64,000 bases of DNA from Bacteroides sp. (GTDB lineage: Bacteria > Bacteroidota > Bacteroidia > Bacteroidales > Bacteroidaceae): NCBI GenBank assembly GCA_019414725.1, contig DXLM01000002.1, positions 1 through 64,000 of the forward strand, in the 5' to 3' direction. Position numbers and translations under genes: made by a program. Shown here one piece after another: positions 25,261 through 33,110 of the stretch. The number at the start of each line of letters is the position of its first letter. Within the stretch, counting starts at the first letter, position 1. The notes beneath the pieces were generated by a model that was not told the origin of the DNA, ran no database searches, and saw nothing but the letters and a program-made list of their open reading frames with translations.

Positions 25261-26028
25261 TTATCGTACAGAAGTTTCTCCCTCGATATACTGTTCCAAG
25301 AACATTGACTCGCCATCGAATACTGCATACGAAAATTCATTAATCCAGTCACCCAGAATCATCATTCGTGATGAACGGCTCAGCATCAGATCGAGTACGA
25401 TATGACGATGTCCGTAGATAAAGTAATTAATATCCGGATGTGTCTTCAGATACTCCTTGGTAAATAACACCAAAGGTTCTTTATCTTCACCCATATATTC
25501 CGGTTCTTTTCCATCTTTTCGTTTCAGGCGACTATGTTTTGCCCACTCCAGACCAAACTCAATACTCCAGCGAGGATGCAGCATTGAAAACATACGTTGC
25601 AACGTTTTACTATGAAACATTGTACGAAGTAGTTTAAACTTACGGTCACCATCACCCAGACCGTCGCCATGAGCCAGGAAAAATTCCTTGCCATAAATCT
25701 CGCAAGTCAGCGGTTCACGATGAATCGTAACGCCACACTCCTTTTCCAGATAGTCACCACACCAGATATCATGATTACCGATAAAGAAATGCACCTCTAC
25801 TCCCATATCGGTCAACTCGGATATTTTTCCCAGAAAACGGGTATATCCTTTCGGAACAACAAGCTTGAATTCGTACCAGAAGTCAAACATATCGCCCAGC
25901 AGATAAACAGCAGCCGCCCGGTTCTTGATACTGTCGAGAAAGCTAACCAGCCGACGTTCCTGCGTACGACTATGCGCTATCGCACGTGAGCCCAGATGGG
26001 CATCGGAAAGGAAATACACATTCTTCAT
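25261..26028 (-). CDS. lpxH: UDP-2,3-diacylglucosamine diphosphatase
   Basis: LpxH cleaves UDP-2,3-diacylglucosamine to lipid X in lipid A synthesis at the inner membrane. The start MKNVYFLSDAHLGS gives 255 residues; an upstream frame to 26088 overlaps the preceding gene. The calcineurin-like metallophosphatase ligands are all visible: SDAHLG (Asp8, His10), GDMFDFW, IGNHDIW, AHGDGLG and YGHRH. It lies 10 bases downstream of the TlpA-like gene in an operon. Confidence 0.9.
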   Translation of the reverse strand: MKNVYFLSDAHLGSRAIAHSRTQERRLVSFLDSIKNRAAAVYLLGDMFDFWYEFKLVVPKGYTRFLGKISELTDMGVEVHFFIGNHDIWCGDYLEKECGVTIHREPLTCEIYGKEFFLAHGDGLGDGDRKFKLLRTMFHSKTLQRMFSMLHPRWSIEFGLEWAKHSRLKRKDGKEPEYMGEDKEPLVLFTKEYLKTHPDINYFIYGHRHIVLDLMLSRSSRMMILGDWINEFSYAVFDGESMFLEQYIEGETSVR

Positions 26029-26038
26029 TTTGCTATAT

Positions 26039-27187
26039 TTAGAGTTTGAACAATGAATCCAGATACGTATAGAAAGCAGGATCTTCACCTACCACAACCC
26101 GGGCTATTTTACCCTGAGGATCTATCACAATTTTTGTAGGAAATCCTTTAACGGCGTACACTACGGTCAAATCTTCCTGTCCCGCATTGCGTACATGCAG
26201 CCAAGGAATTTCATGCTCGGCAACAGCAGCCTTCCATTTCTTTTCCGTATCACCGCAGTCTATGCCTACAATCTCCATCCGGTCTTTATACTTTTCGTAA
26301 GCCTTCTTCATATCAGGCAGCCCCTTAATGCACCAGCCGCACCAGCTTCCCCAAAAGTCCAGCACCACATATTTGCCTCGCAGCGACGAAAGAGCAAAAT
26401 CCTTCCCATTGATATCTTTCAGCACAAACTCGGGAGCTTCTTTTCCTTCTTTGATATTTTGAGAAGCAGCCTTACGTGCTTCTGCCTCCTTCAAAGCATC
26501 CTGCATGGCAAGATAAAGCGAAGACATCGGCCCCGTCTTTGCCTTTTCGCCCACAAGAGGCAGCAAAACCTTGGCGCGAGCACCCCCCAGACCAGCAAGC
26601 AGATACACGGAAACATCACTATCGGGATACTTACGGATGTACTGTTCCTTACAATTGCTTATTTCATCGGCTATCGGTTGATAAATCTGACGCAGCGAGT
26701 CAATACGCTGAGGATTCAACTGTCCTTCCTGCTGCATCTTCATGATAACTTCTGTCGTAGCTTCCATCCGCTGTTGAGCAGACTTCCACCCTTCTGCAGC
26801 TTCGGCATAATTCTTATGGAATACATTCCCTTCTGCCTGATAATCATCTATGGAACCTGTCAGCTGAACGGTTTCACCCGGAAAAGCGACTACGCTGACT
26901 GTTTTGCGCAACGAAGAAGCCTCACCACTTTTAGGCTTGGCGTAAAAATACATTTCAGCAGGCATATTACCTGTCTCCACTTTATACGTAAAGTGCCTCT
27001 GTCGTATGGCTACTGCATCCGTTTTCAGGTTCTCACGCTTCAAATCGGATATGGGGAAATAATCTACAAGCAATGTATCACTGTCTATTCCCGACAGCCT
27101 GCCCTCGACTGTTGCTACCTGAGCAGACAAACTTCCGGCAAACAACCCGGCCGTTCCCGCAATCAGAAGCATACGTTTCGTATTCAT
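26039..27187 (-). CDS. TlpA-like thiol:disulfide oxidoreductase with N-terminal DUF4369-like domain
   Basis: This is an exported redox protein. It has a signal peptide of about 22 residues (ending SLSAQ), a beta-rich N-terminal region resembling DUF4369 (about 24-125), an alpha-helical middle, and a C-terminal thioredoxin-like domain of the TlpA/ResA type (about 245-382). The active site is WGSWCGWC (Cys283, Cys286), and a cis-proline context (KGFPTKIVID) is visible. Such proteins in Bacteroidetes are thought to keep periplasmic cysteines reduced or mature cytochromes. It is in operon with an Fe-S assembly gene upstream and lpxH downstream. Confidence 0.87.
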   Translation of the reverse strand: MNTKRMLLIAGTAGLFAGSLSAQVATVEGRLSGIDSDTLLVDYFPISDLKRENLKTDAVAIRQRHFTYKVETGNMPAEMYFYAKPKSGEASSLRKTVSVVAFPGETVQLTGSIDDYQAEGNVFHKNYAEAAEGWKSAQQRMEATTEVIMKMQQEGQLNPQRIDSLRQIYQPIADEISNCKEQYIRKYPDSDVSVYLLAGLGGARAKVLLPLVGEKAKTGPMSSLYLAMQDALKEAEARKAASQNIKEGKEAPEFVLKDINGKDFALSSLRGKYVVLDFWGSWCGWCIKGLPDMKKAYEKYKDRMEIVGIDCGDTEKKWKAAVAEHEIPWLHVRNAGQEDLTVVYAVKGFPTKIVIDPQGKIARVVVGEDPAFYTYLDSLFKL

Positions 27188-27205
27188 AGACTCAGTTTAT
27201 GTTTA

Positions 27206-27526
27206 TCAAAGAAAACCCAGTTCCAGTTTTGCCTCCTCGGTCATCATGTCCTTATCCCATTCAGGTTCGAACACCAGATTAATTTGAGCAGCTTTCACAC
27301 CTTCTACCGATTCTATTTTCTGGCGGATATCCTCCATAATGAAGTCGGCAGCCGGACAGTTGGGAGCAGTCAGTGTCATGTCAATCACAACCTCACCATC
27401 ATCCTGCAAGTCTATTTTATATATCAGTCCCAAATCGTATACGTTGACTGGAATCTCCGGATCGTATACGGTTTTCAGCATTTCTACAATACTTTCTTCT
27501 ACTTTCAGTTTAGTTTCGTTATCCAT
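27206..27526 (-). CDS. MIP18/DUF59 family iron-sulfur assembly protein
   Basis: This is a 106-residue member of the DUF59/MIP18 (SufT/PaaD-like) family, small cytoplasmic factors in Fe-S cluster maturation. It shows the family core IVEMLKTVYDPEIPVNVYDLGLIY (about 9-32) with the conserved DPE and DLG, and the MTLTAPNCPAADFI segment bearing the conserved cysteine. It is the first gene of an operon with the TlpA-like protein and lpxH. Confidence 0.9.
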   Translation of the reverse strand: MDNETKLKVEESIVEMLKTVYDPEIPVNVYDLGLIYKIDLQDDGEVVIDMTLTAPNCPAADFIMEDIRQKIESVEGVKAAQINLVFEPEWDKDMMTEEAKLELGFL

Positions 27527-27550
27527 AAAGCACGCTTTTAGTTACATGTG

Positions 27551-27558
27551 CAAATGTA
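27551..27558 (-). promoter_or_regulatory. -7 box of the DUF59-TlpA-lpxH operon
   Basis: TACATTTG on the minus strand, 25 bases upstream of the start, fits the Bacteroides consensus. Confidence 0.65.
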
Positions 27559-27586
27559 ATAAAAAAATGGAATAACGAAAATACAC

Positions 27587-28279
27587 TCATATCCTTCCCT
27601 CATCGCAATAGCTATAATAGCCGCCATCGGTTATTACCAGATGATCGAGCAAGCGGATATTCATCACCTCGGCTGCCCGCCTCAACGCTTCTGTCAGACG
27701 GTCGTCATCGCGGCTGGGCGATGTGTTTCCAGAAGGGTGATTATGGCAAAGTACCATGGATACCGCCCGTTTGAGCAGAGCCTCACGCAAAATACAACGG
27801 ACATCCACCTGTGTGGAAGCAAGTCCGCCACGACTGATACAAATACGGTCTATGATTTTCGATGACTGATTGAGCAACAGCACCCAGCACTCCTCCACCG
27901 GAAGGTCGCACATCAACGGATAAAACACCTCATATATATCTTTGGAGCATCTGATTTGTTTTCTTTCCAACGGCTCCTCCTCCAGCCGCCGTCTGCCTAT
28001 TTCCGAAGCAGCTAGAATAGTAATTGCCTTTGCCGGACCTATTCCCTTATAGCGGCAAAGTTCATCGATAGTTGTCTTCCCCAGTTCACTCAGACTGTTA
28101 CGATAGTCGCCGAGCACCTTTCGCATCAGCTCCACCGCAGAATCTTCCGTATTTCCTGAACCTATCAGAATAGCCAGCAGTTCGGCATTCGACAAAGCAG
28201 CAGCGCCGTGCTGCATCATTTTTTCACGCGGGCGGTCCTCCTCCGCCCATTGGTTGATTGTCAGTTTATTATTACCCAT
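27587..28279 (-). CDS. radC: RadC-family JAB-domain protein
   Basis: RadC proteins carry an N-terminal helix-hairpin-helix-like region and a C-terminal JAB/MPN metalloprotease-fold domain. Their cellular job is still unsettled despite the old DNA-repair name. The 230 residues include GIGPAKAITILAASEIGRR (about 74-92) and the zinc motif LCHNHPSGNTSPSRDD (His-x-His plus Asp, about 176-191), with the conserved upstream glutamate (VEECWVLLLN). The start ATG directly abuts the stop of the glycosyltransferase gene. Confidence 0.93.
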   Translation of the reverse strand: MGNNKLTINQWAEEDRPREKMMQHGAAALSNAELLAILIGSGNTEDSAVELMRKVLGDYRNSLSELGKTTIDELCRYKGIGPAKAITILAASEIGRRRLEEEPLERKQIRCSKDIYEVFYPLMCDLPVEECWVLLLNQSSKIIDRICISRGGLASTQVDVRCILREALLKRAVSMVLCHNHPSGNTSPSRDDDRLTEALRRAAEVMNIRLLDHLVITDGGYYSYCDEGRI

Positions 28280-29269
28280 TTACTCATAAAAGTTCTTCTC
28301 GAAGGCGGAAAAGGCTCCTTTACCCCGCACACAGCGTTTCCACCATGCCGACAAGAAACCGGTTCCATAACCTGTCAACTGTATAAACGCAGCAACGACA
28401 GATAATATACCGATATACAAACTTTTATTTTGTATGGAAGAATCAACAAATATAATCAGAGCGAACAGTGCAAGCAACAAGAGTGCCCACGGACATATCA
28501 GCGAAGCAAGCAGCACCAGCACTACCCCTACCGTAAATGCAGCAGGAAGCATGTGCACCAGTTTCAGCGATTCTGGATATTTTTTATATAAATTGATACG
28601 TGCGATACCCGAATTATGTACCTGCTTGAAGAACTTCTTCAGATCAGTACGGCGTTTATGCCACACCCATGCTTCAGGAAACAAGCGACAACGACATCCG
28701 GCCTTAAATATCCGGATACTGAAATCAATGTCTTCGCCGAAACGCATTTTCGAGAAACCTCCCAACTTGCGATATACATCGGCACGTACTCCCATATTGA
28801 AACTTCTGGGATAAAACTTATCCATTTTCTTTTTCCCGCCACGAATACCTCCTGTAGTAAAGAAAGAGGTCATGGCATAATTTATCGCTTTCTGTGTAGC
28901 CGAGAAAGAATCGTGTGCACGGTCTGGTCCTCCAAAAGCATCAGCAGGCTCACGTTTCAACTCTTCATCGACAGCAGCAAGATACCCCGGAGGTAATACA
29001 CAATCCGAATCCAGGATCAACAGATATTCTCCCCGACTGCGTTCTGCTCCAAAGTTACGCGTCTGCCCCGGTCCTGAATTCGGCTTATTATAATAATGTA
29101 CATCCAGCTGTGTATGGTATTTCTCTACCACATCTTCACAGGGTACAGACGAACCATCTTCTATAACCAATACTTCAAAATCACCAAGGGTTTGCTTCGT
29201 AAGACTTTGCAGCAATTCATCCACCTCATCCGGACGGTTGTAAACGGGAACGATAAAAGAATATCTCAT
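28280..29269 (-). CDS. Family 2 glycosyltransferase, membrane-anchored
   Basis: This is a GT2 glycosyltransferase of 329 residues with a cytoplasmic GT-A domain (about 1-230) followed by two or three transmembrane helices (about 240-265 and 278-300). Visible are the N-terminal SFIVPVYNRPDEVDELLQSL, the DxD-type LILDSDC (about 90-96), GGPDRAHD and FGEDIDFSIRIFKAG (ED motif of the base). The sugar and acceptor are unknown; topology suggests transfer to a lipid carrier or envelope glycan. It is cotranscribed with radC. Confidence 0.87.
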   Translation of the reverse strand: MRYSFIVPVYNRPDEVDELLQSLTKQTLGDFEVLVIEDGSSVPCEDVVEKYHTQLDVHYYNKPNSGPGQTRNFGAERSRGEYLLILDSDCVLPPGYLAAVDEELKREPADAFGGPDRAHDSFSATQKAINYAMTSFFTTGGIRGGKKKMDKFYPRSFNMGVRADVYRKLGGFSKMRFGEDIDFSIRIFKAGCRCRLFPEAWVWHKRRTDLKKFFKQVHNSGIARINLYKKYPESLKLVHMLPAAFTVGVVLVLLASLICPWALLLLALFALIIFVDSSIQNKSLYIGILSVVAAFIQLTGYGTGFLSAWWKRCVRGKGAFSAFEKNFYE

Positions 29270-29293
29270 AATCTGTATTTTCGGTTTCTGTTA

Positions 29294-29301
29294 CAAATAT
29301 A
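29294..29301 (-). promoter_or_regulatory. -7 box of the glycosyltransferase-radC operon
   Basis: TATATTTG on the minus strand, 25 bases upstream of the start. Confidence 0.65.
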
Positions 29302-29486
29302 CGTCTTTCTTTAAAGTATATTTTAATTTATAGAAGTTTATTCAACATTTCCCATTCATTACAAGAACATCCCCCAAAAACATCAGCATATTTCATTTAT
29401 CTTTTGTACAAAAAATAAAAAAACATCGAGATATTTTCCCGATAAATTCAGCAAATAATTGACAAAGCCTCGTCATGAGTTTTTTT

Positions 29487-29585
29487 GTAACAAATATCTC
29501 GCTTTACGACAAGGATTTTCCTAACTCGAATACACAAAAAAAGATTTTTTTTCATTCTTTCTGTTACAAAAGATATAGCTTTACG
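29487..29585 (+). promoter_or_regulatory. Direct repeat pair, candidate ECF-type promoters or operator
   Basis: GTAACAAA (29487-29494) followed by GCTTTACG (29501-29508), and GTTACAAA (29563-29570) followed by GCTTTACG (29578-29585), form two nearly matching bipartite sites 77 bases apart, upstream of the sigma gene. Two-block sites of this kind fit an autoregulated ECF promoter, but this is inference. Confidence 0.45.
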
Positions 29586-29627
29586 TTTACCTTTTTGAAA
29601 ACAATTCGTACGATCCGATATAAAAGC

Positions 29628-30134
29628 ATGAGTAAAGAAACACTGACATCGACTTTCACAGAACTGAGAAAAGGTTTTCTCAGGCTAGCCATGCGCTTCC
29701 TGCCGAATAAGGAAGATGCTGACGATGCTCTTCAGGAGGCTTTCTTCCGCCTGTGGAAACATGCTGACCAGATCGGTTCACGAGAAGAAGCTGAAGCACT
29801 TACGGTAGTAACGGTAAAAAACCTGTGCATCGACACATTACGCAGACGGAATCACCTGCCTACCGTAGAGCTGGACGAGAACCGGGATGAATCTATTTCC
29901 GATTCTACGGCTGAGAGTATGGAGAAAGAAGAACGTTTCCGTATGGTGGAACGCATTATCGAACTCAGACTGACTCCACTTCAGCAACAGATTCTACACA
30001 TGAAAGAATACGAAGGGAAAAAATACAATGAGATAGCCGATATACTGGGCATGCAGGAACCGGCAGTACGCATGCAACTTTCGAGAGCAAGAAAAGAAAT
30101 CAGAGAATGTTACCTAAAACAAATGGAACGATGA
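29628..30134 (+). CDS. ECF-type RNA polymerase sigma factor
   Basis: This is an extracytoplasmic-function sigma-70 family protein of 168 residues. Region 2 is visible as LRKGFLRLAMRFLPNKEDADDALQEAFFRLWKHA (residues 12-45) and region 4 as LTPLQQQILHMKEYEGKKYNEIADILGMQEPAVRMQLSRARKEIRE. The start at MSKETLT is chosen because the frame upstream to 29475 is Phe/Lys/Thr-rich and unlike the family. It overlaps the next gene by an ATGA junction, the usual arrangement of a sigma with a downstream membrane regulator. Confidence 0.93.
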   Translation: MSKETLTSTFTELRKGFLRLAMRFLPNKEDADDALQEAFFRLWKHADQIGSREEAEALTVVTVKNLCIDTLRRRNHLPTVELDENRDESISDSTAESMEKEERFRMVERIIELRLTPLQQQILHMKEYEGKKYNEIADILGMQEPAVRMQLSRARKEIRECYLKQMER

Positions 30135-30610
30135 AAGAATACGAACGGACTTTTCAACAGTGGAAAGAGTTGGCAGAACGCTACTTCGAAGCAGAAACTA
30201 CCGAGGCCGAAGAAGAAGCGCTGGCACGCTTTCTGGCCACTCCTGCCGCACAAGGCAAGGAGTTCGACGAACTTCGTGCCGTAATGGGATACACCGCTAC
30301 CGGACGTGCCATATACCACAAGCATCGTACACATAGCGTGCGACTGAGATATTATGCAGCAGCCGCAGCAATAACCGGCATTATCGCACTGACAGCTGCC
30401 TGGCAACTGTCGGAAAGAACGAACGTATGTGTAGCTTATATCAATGGCGAACGTTGCACAGACAAGGAAATCGTTCTTTCGGAAGCAATGAAATCAATAG
30501 AAAAAGTAAAGCATGCTTCACCGCAGGAAACAGTGCAAGAGCAACTGTCTGATATATTCCAGACACTCGAGGCAGGCGAATCCGTATCAGTTGACAATCA
30601 AAAAGAATGA
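30131..30610 (+). CDS. Single-pass membrane protein, possible anti-sigma factor
   Basis: This 159-residue protein is coupled to the ECF sigma gene by a 4-base overlap (ATGA). The N-terminal 75 residues are acidic and cytoplasmic (RYFEAETTEAEEEALARFLATP, anti-sigma-like helical start). A transmembrane helix follows at about residues 79-98 (YYAAAAAITGIIALTAAW), and the C-terminal 60 residues would be periplasmic. Position and topology suggest an anti-sigma factor, but I see no specific FecR or zinc-binding signature. The following gene starts within its last codon region (30607). Confidence 0.6.
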   Translation: MKEYERTFQQWKELAERYFEAETTEAEEEALARFLATPAAQGKEFDELRAVMGYTATGRAIYHKHRTHSVRLRYYAAAAAITGIIALTAAWQLSERTNVCVAYINGERCTDKEIVLSEAMKSIEKVKHASPQETVQEQLSDIFQTLEAGESVSVDNQKE

Positions 30611-31065
30611 AATATATGATAAGACGATGGATTATACTAGGAATAACCATGCTGGCTGTGCTACCTCTGTGGGCACAGAAAGGCATGCATGTGGAAGCCT
30701 TGTTCGACGGCCGTTTCAAGCAGGATAAGCGGGCGGTAGAAGTTCTTATCAAAGGGAAGGAACTGAAAAAATATCATCTGACCCTTTTCCGCAGCCTGAT
30801 AGTAACCGACGCTCCGACACTATTCAAAGAAATAGAAGCACTCGTCAGTCAGGATGCAGAAACAGCTGTCGATAAGGAGGTAGGAAAAGTAGGCACACGG
30901 CTATATTACGGTTTTTTCTGCTTTCCACCCAAAAACGAAAGTTACCGCTACTTGTTTTACCGGAACACTTCGGTAGTTCCTAACAGCAACAAGAAGCCGG
31001 AAGTAACTGTTGTATATATGGAAGGACAGGTAACACTGGAAGAGTTGAAACAGATGTTCAAATAA
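30607..31065 (+). CDS. Exported hypothetical protein of the sigma operon
   Basis: This 152-residue protein has a signal peptide (residues 1-23, cleaving after WAQ). The mature part is alpha/beta and charged (HVEALFDGRFKQDKRAVEVLIKG), with a late stretch YRYLFYRNTSVVP and a C-terminal VTVVYMEGQVTLEELKQMF. It resembles small secreted Bacteroidetes proteins usually found next to ECF sigma factors; function unknown. It overlaps the preceding gene by 4 bases (ATGA) and is 25 bases before the interrupted barrel gene. Confidence 0.7.
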   Translation: MKYMIRRWIILGITMLAVLPLWAQKGMHVEALFDGRFKQDKRAVEVLIKGKELKKYHLTLFRSLIVTDAPTLFKEIEALVSQDAETAVDKEVGKVGTRLYYGFFCFPPKNESYRYLFYRNTSVVPNSNKKPEVTVVYMEGQVTLEELKQMFK

Positions 31066-31090
31066 GATAAAAACAAAACACTATAAAGAT

Positions 31091-31978
31091 ATGAAAAAAA
31101 TAATTTTGCTTGTAGCAACACTGCTGGTTGCAGCAAGCGGATATGCCGAAAGTAAAGATTCATTAAAGGTTGAGAATGTAATGAGTGTAGAAAATCCAGA
31201 ACGGGTAACAATTACAGAATCGGACAACCGTCTTATGGTAGAAATCGACGGAAAGAAAGACAATCCAAGTTTCCGTTATGTCCGCGAAGTAGAAATATCG
31301 CCTTCGGATGTTTCGGTCACCAAAGAACGTAGTGGCAACTGGGATTTTAATATTCCATTCAGGAAACGGACACCGGAACAAAGACATAAAAGAAACGAAT
31401 TTGTAGTTAAAGACTTCAAAATAGGACTTTCTACCGTGCAAGGAGCCCCCGACAACATGGATGTAAGCATGGGCTCATCGTGGGAAATTACAACTCCAAC
31501 ATTCGGTTAGGCTTATTATCCCTGGAATACGGAAACCTCTCTTTCCATCGGACTGGCATGCAGCTGGCGCAATTACCGGATGACCGGCAAACATCGCTTC
31601 GTAAAAGATGCTGGAACAGATATGTATATCGACAGCTATCCCGAGGGAGCTGATATTCAGTTTTCACGTATTAAGGTATTCAGCTGGGCAGTACCAATCA
31701 TGTTTACTCATGAAACAAGAAATAAGTTCAGTTTCAGTCTGGGCGCAATCGTCAATTTCAATACGCATGCCAGTCTAAAAACACGGTACAAACTGGACGG
31801 TCAAGAATACAAACTGACAGACAACAATATCCACCAGACTCCGGTGACCGTTGATCTTCAAGCCTCTATCGGCTACAAGAGTGTAGGATTCTATGTAAAA
31901 TACAGCCCGTGCAAGGTACTCGATACGGCATACAGTCCCGAGTTTACAGCACTATCTGTAGGGCTTGTTCTGTTCTGA
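31091..31978 (+). pseudogene. Outer-membrane beta-barrel-like protein interrupted by in-frame TAG
   Basis: One continuous reading frame runs from ATG 31091 to TGA 31978 except for a TAG at 31508-31510 (codon 140). Upstream are a signal peptide (residues 1-20) and about 119 mature residues. Downstream, beginning AYYPWNTETSLSIGLACSWRNYRMTGKH, are aromatic-rich alternating strands ending in a terminal phenylalanine (ALSVGLVLF), typical of an outer-membrane barrel. The two halves share the frame exactly with no other stop, so a single nonsense change (for example from TGG, CAG or AAG) explains it. As sequenced, the barrel is lost. It is the last gene of the ECF sigma operon, before a terminator. 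A sequencing error is possible. Confidence 0.8.
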
Positions 31979-31994
31979 CAACTAATGACAAACG

Positions 31995-32029
31995 AAAAGC
32001 CATTCCCGCAACATGCAGGAATGGCTTTT
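31995..32029. terminator. Bidirectional terminator between the sigma operon and efp
   Basis: AAAAGCCATTCC (31995-32006) and GGAATGGCTTTT (32018-32029) are perfect 12-base complements with T-rich ends on both strands. Confidence 0.85.
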
Positions 32030-32065
32030 GAGTTTATATACCTTATTATATATAACTCCGATAGA

Positions 32066-32632
32066 TTATGCTTTTACACGACCTACGTAAGAACCATCGC
32101 GAGTATCAACTTCGATGATTTCGTCCTGATTGATGAACAAAGGCACACGTACAGTAGCACCAGTTTCAACAGTTGCAGGTTTAGTAGCATTTGTAGCAGT
32201 ATCACCTTTCAGTCCCGGTTCTGTATAAGTAACCTTCAACTGAACCTTAACCGGCAATTCAGCGAACAAGATAGTTTCAGTAGAAGCATCAGAAACAACA
32301 TCTACAACCATTTCTTCTTTCAAGAAGTCAACACCTTCAATCAAATCGTGAGCGATAGGCACTTGTTCGTAAGTTTCCTGATTCATGAAGATATAATCTT
32401 CACCTTCTTTATACAAGAACTGGTACGGACGACGTTCTACACGTACATCTTCCAGTTTTTCACCAATGTTGAAACGGCGTTCCAATACATAACCGTCTAC
32501 AACATCTTTCAGTTTTGTACGCATGAAAGTGTTTCCTTTACCCGGTTTTACATGCAAAAAGTCGATACAGAAATACAACTTTCCATCCATACGGATAGCT
32601 GTTCCGATCTTAATGTCTTGAGCATTAATCAT
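32066..32632 (-). CDS. efp: Elongation factor P
   Basis: EF-P enters stalled ribosomes to aid peptide bonds at polyproline stretches. The 188 residues show the three-domain KOW-OB-OB layout, with the tip lysine in the HVKPGKGNTF loop (Lys32), the site that is modified in many bacteria. The C-terminal TRDGSYVGR signature is present. No modifying enzyme is adjacent. It is monocistronic, with its own promoter and a bidirectional terminator. Confidence 0.96.
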   Translation of the reverse strand: MINAQDIKIGTAIRMDGKLYFCIDFLHVKPGKGNTFMRTKLKDVVDGYVLERRFNIGEKLEDVRVERRPYQFLYKEGEDYIFMNQETYEQVPIAHDLIEGVDFLKEEMVVDVVSDASTETILFAELPVKVQLKVTYTEPGLKGDTATNATKPATVETGATVRVPLFINQDEIIEVDTRDGSYVGRVKA

Positions 32633-32686
32633 AACTAAATCCTTTTATTATATGTTATTATTGATTGTTGCGTAATAAATCCGCCA

Positions 32687-32718
32687 CAAAATTAATCTAA
32701 ATCATGAAAAAACACAAA
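32687..32718 (-). promoter_or_regulatory. Promoter of efp
   Basis: On the minus strand TTTG (32718-32715), a 20-base spacer and TAATTTTG (32694-32687) form a good Bacteroides promoter 55 bases before the efp start. Confidence 0.75.
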
Positions 32719-32768
32719 AAGATTTGTCTAAAAATGACTTAGCTATTGGTTTATTTAAAAAAAGTCAC

Positions 32769-32776
32769 TAATTTTG
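32769..32776 (+). promoter_or_regulatory. -7 box of rpmH promoter
   Basis: TAATTTTG, with a TTGG at 32746-32749 (19-base spacer), 45 bases before rpmH. Confidence 0.65.
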
Positions 32777-32820
32777 CAGCCCGAACGCATAGAATAATAA
32801 CATAAATAGTATATACGAAA

Positions 32821-32982
32821 ATGAAAAGAACTTACCAACCCTCTAACAGAAAGAGAAGAAACAAACACGGTTTCCGCGAAAGAATGGCTACTGCAAACGG
32901 TCGCCGAGTATTGGCTGCACGTCGTGCTAAAGGTCGTAAAAAATTGACTGTATCAGACGAATACAACGGCGTTAAAGCATAA
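32821..32982 (+). CDS. rpmH: 50S ribosomal protein L34
   Basis: Translation from ATG at 32821 gives a 53-residue, highly basic protein starting MKRTYQPSNRKRRNKHGF and continuing RMATANGRRVLAARRAKGRKKL, the unmistakable L34 signature, with a short Bacteroidetes-type C-terminal tail (VSDEYNGVKA). L34 is a structural protein of the large ribosomal subunit. Here it is not next to rnpA or dnaA; it stands alone with a promoter and a terminator. Confidence 0.97.
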   Translation: MKRTYQPSNRKRRNKHGFRERMATANGRRVLAARRAKGRKKLTVSDEYNGVKA

Positions 32983-33009
32983 GTACGTTAGACAGAAAGA
33001 ATTAAGAAG

Positions 33010-33048
33010 GCCGCAAAATGCTGAGATAGCGTTTTGCGGCTTTTCTTT
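33010..33048 (+). terminator. Intrinsic terminator of rpmH
   Basis: GCCGCAAAA (33010-33018) and TTTTGCGGC (33032-33040) are perfect complements followed by TTTTCTTTT. Confidence 0.9.
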
Positions 33049-33078
33049 TCTCAACGCAACTAGGAAAAGAAAAAATTG

Positions 33079-33086
33079 TATCTTTG
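33079..33086 (+). promoter_or_regulatory. -7 box of the PASTA-protein operon
   Basis: TATCTTTG, 25 bases before the start at 33111. Confidence 0.7.
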
Positions 33087-33110
33087 CAGAAATTATATAG
33101 ATAAAAAGTT

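Larger units (their letters stand above)
29270..29627. other. 358-base regulatory intergenic region upstream of the ECF sigma operon
   Basis: This very AT-rich region holds the divergent glycosyltransferase promoter (29294-29301), two ATCAGCAT-type repeat units (29375-29430), the 12-base palindrome TTTTGTACAAAA (29402-29413), and a pair of direct repeats GTnACAAA-N6/7-GCTTTACG (29487-29508 and 29563-29585). An open frame enters the sigma gene from 29475 but lacks coding character. Confidence 0.7.

Noticed and set aside
26195..27541. 448-codon plus-strand frame opposite the TlpA-like and DUF59 genes
   Set aside because: It is antisense to two clear genes and crosses their intergenic promoter; its composition is that of a shadow frame.
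29475..29627. N-terminal extension of the ECF sigma factor
   Set aside because: Composition is Phe/Thr/Lys-rich like AT-rich non-coding DNA; the sigma region 2 starts right after the chosen ATG and the direct repeats lie in this stretch.
31508..31510. Amber recoding (TAG read as an amino acid)
   Set aside because: All other genes in the window use TAG and other stops normally, and nothing indicates a suppressor system; a nonsense mutation or sequencing error is simpler.
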